From Fagopyrum homotropicum (Eukaryota; Streptophyta; Magnoliopsida; Caryophyllales; Polygonaceae), in contig BSWB01000002.1 in the NCBI GenBank assembly GCA_033239125.1, positions 90,702,560 to 90,766,559 on the forward strand: a stretch of DNA of 64,000 nucleotides, written 5' to 3'. This document shows positions 63,530-64,000 of the stretch, in pieces (position 1 is the first letter of the stretch; each line of letters opens with the position of its first letter). The position numbers were made by a program, and so were the translations under genes. The notes beneath the pieces were generated by a model, which did no database searches, was not told the DNA's origin, and saw nothing but the letters and a program-made list of their open reading frames with translations.

Positions 63530-64000
63530 ATGGAGTTCATTGAGACTTTTCCTTATTTTATCAAGTATAAAAAGGGAAAGGACAATGTAGTTGCTGATGC
63601 ATTATCTAGGAGACACTCTTTGTTGACCACCCTTGATTCTAAAGTGCTAGGTTTCGTGTATATTAAGGAATTATATGTTGATGATGCTGATTTTGGTGAA
63701 ACCTACAAGATATGTGTGGCTAAGGGTGCTCTAGATAAGTTCTACTTGTTTGATGGTTTCTTGTTTAAGGCTGATAAGGTTTGTATCCCTAGGTGTTCTC
63801 TTCGGATGTTATTAGTTGATGAAGCCAATAAAGGAGGATTAATGGGGCATTTTGGGAGAGATAAGACTTATGCTATGCTTACCTCACACTTCTTTTGGCC
63901 CCATATGCTTAGGGATGTAGAACATGCTGTTAAGAGATGTTTAGAATGCCTTAGAGCCAAATCCAAAGTGAAACCCCATGGTTTGTACACGCCTTTGCCA
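63530..64000 (+). CDS. pol: El-11 RNase H end and integrase N-terminus (partial, runs off window)
   Basis: The frame is open for 157 codons to the last base of the window. After a stop at 63384 and a one-base loss near 63504 it resumes MEFIETFPYFIKYKKGKDNVVADALSRR, the RNase H/connection end. The integrase zinc domain uses H107, H120, C137 and C140 (GHFGRDKTYAML ... RCLECL). It ends at KPHGLYTPLP, just before the catalytic core. The Met at 63530 is internal to the polyprotein. Confidence 0.9.
   Translation, partial: MEFIETFPYFIKYKKGKDNVVADALSRRHSLLTTLDSKVLGFVYIKELYVDDADFGETYKICVAKGALDKFYLFDGFLFKADKVCIPRCSLRMLLVDEANKGGLMGHFGRDKTYAMLTSHFFWPHMLRDVEHAVKRCLECLRAKSKVKPHGLYTPLP

Larger units (their letters stand above)
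25786..64000 (+). mobile_element. El-6: Athila-like Ty3/gypsy element, host of El-7, El-8 and El-11
   Basis: Its pieces, in order on the plus strand, are LTR (to ~27385), tRNA-Asp-type PBS, gag (27511-28557 and 29718-30525), protease region (56569-57318) and RT start (to 58101). Gag and protease style (FFPPSKTAELRG; CDLGASVSIIPL; MCIDYRKLNVSTRKDHFPLPF) match Athila elements. The frame reads through when the inserted elements are ignored. The 3' end lies beyond the window. It is broken by many stops. Confidence 0.85.
58102..64000 (+). mobile_element. El-11: CRM-like Ty3/gypsy element nested in Athila RT (runs off window)
   Basis: The 5' LTR 58102-58856 begins TGATGAAGG and ends CCGTATCA. The preceding five bases, AGACC (58097-58101), are the predicted target duplication. 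PBS, leader, gag, protease, RT and the start of integrase follow on the plus strand to the end of the window. It is related to El-3/El-9 but clearly a separate family (shorter LTR, longer gag linker). Stops in gag and RNase H and an in-frame loss of the RT active site inactivate it. Confidence 0.9.

Overview
The window is plant nuclear DNA, most likely from a gene-poor and possibly pericentromeric region of a eudicot. It holds no host gene, rRNA, tRNA gene or CRISPR that I can support. Essentially every base belongs to an LTR retrotransposon, and the elements are inserted into one another. The evidence for a plant is the mix of lineages: chromoviral Ty3/gypsy elements of Tekay type (with chromodomain) and CRM type (pol tail encoded in the LTR), Athila-type gypsy, and Ty1/copia. 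Most primer-binding sites match plant initiator tRNA-Met, and the Athila element has a tRNA-Asp-type site. The species cannot be named from the sequence.

I number the elements El-1 to El-11. El-1 is a relic Tekay-like LTR (1-106 plus 14211-~15888). El-2 (107-14205, minus, TSD AACCG) is a Tekay-like chromovirus inserted in El-1. El-3 (4248-11454, plus, TSD TTGTT) is a CRM-like element inside El-2. El-4 (~15889-~25785, minus) is a Ty1/copia element that has lost its 3' end. El-5 (19239-24495, minus, TSD CTTCC) is a CRM-like element in the gag of El-4. El-6 (~25786 to beyond the window, plus) is an Athila element that contains everything to its right. Inside El-6 are El-7 (28558-29717, plus, TSD GCGAG), a solo LTR; El-8 (30531-56563, minus, TSD CTAGG), a CRM-like element; and El-11 (58102 to beyond the window, plus), another CRM-like element. 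El-8 in turn hosts El-9 (34363-42114, minus, TSD AAAAC), a nearly complete CRM-like element, and El-10 (43073-53347, minus, TSD AAGAT), a large LARD-like element with ~3-kb LTRs and no recognisable genes.

Seven insertions have both ends in the window and identical 5-bp target-site duplications, so the nesting order is read directly from the sequence. Where coding sequence was interrupted, the reading frame rejoins across the insertion: Athila gag/pro across El-8, El-8 protease across El-9, El-8 gag across El-10, and El-2 gag across El-3.

The gag-pol genes encode capsid/nucleocapsid, aspartic protease, reverse transcriptase, RNase H and integrase. In Ty3/gypsy elements the order is gag-PR-RT-RH-IN. 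In the copia element the retained order is gag-PR-IN-RT. All copies are broken by stops, frameshifts or deletions. El-9 is the best preserved, with about four simple lesions and LTRs about 97% identical by eye. The CRM-like elements share an unusual layout: the integrase C-terminus is encoded by the first ~200-600 bp of the 3' LTR. I found no wholly new system. The most interesting items are this LTR-encoded tail, recurrent palindromes in the copia and Athila elements, the LARD-like element, repeated stop codons at one gag site, and several catalytic-site deletions.
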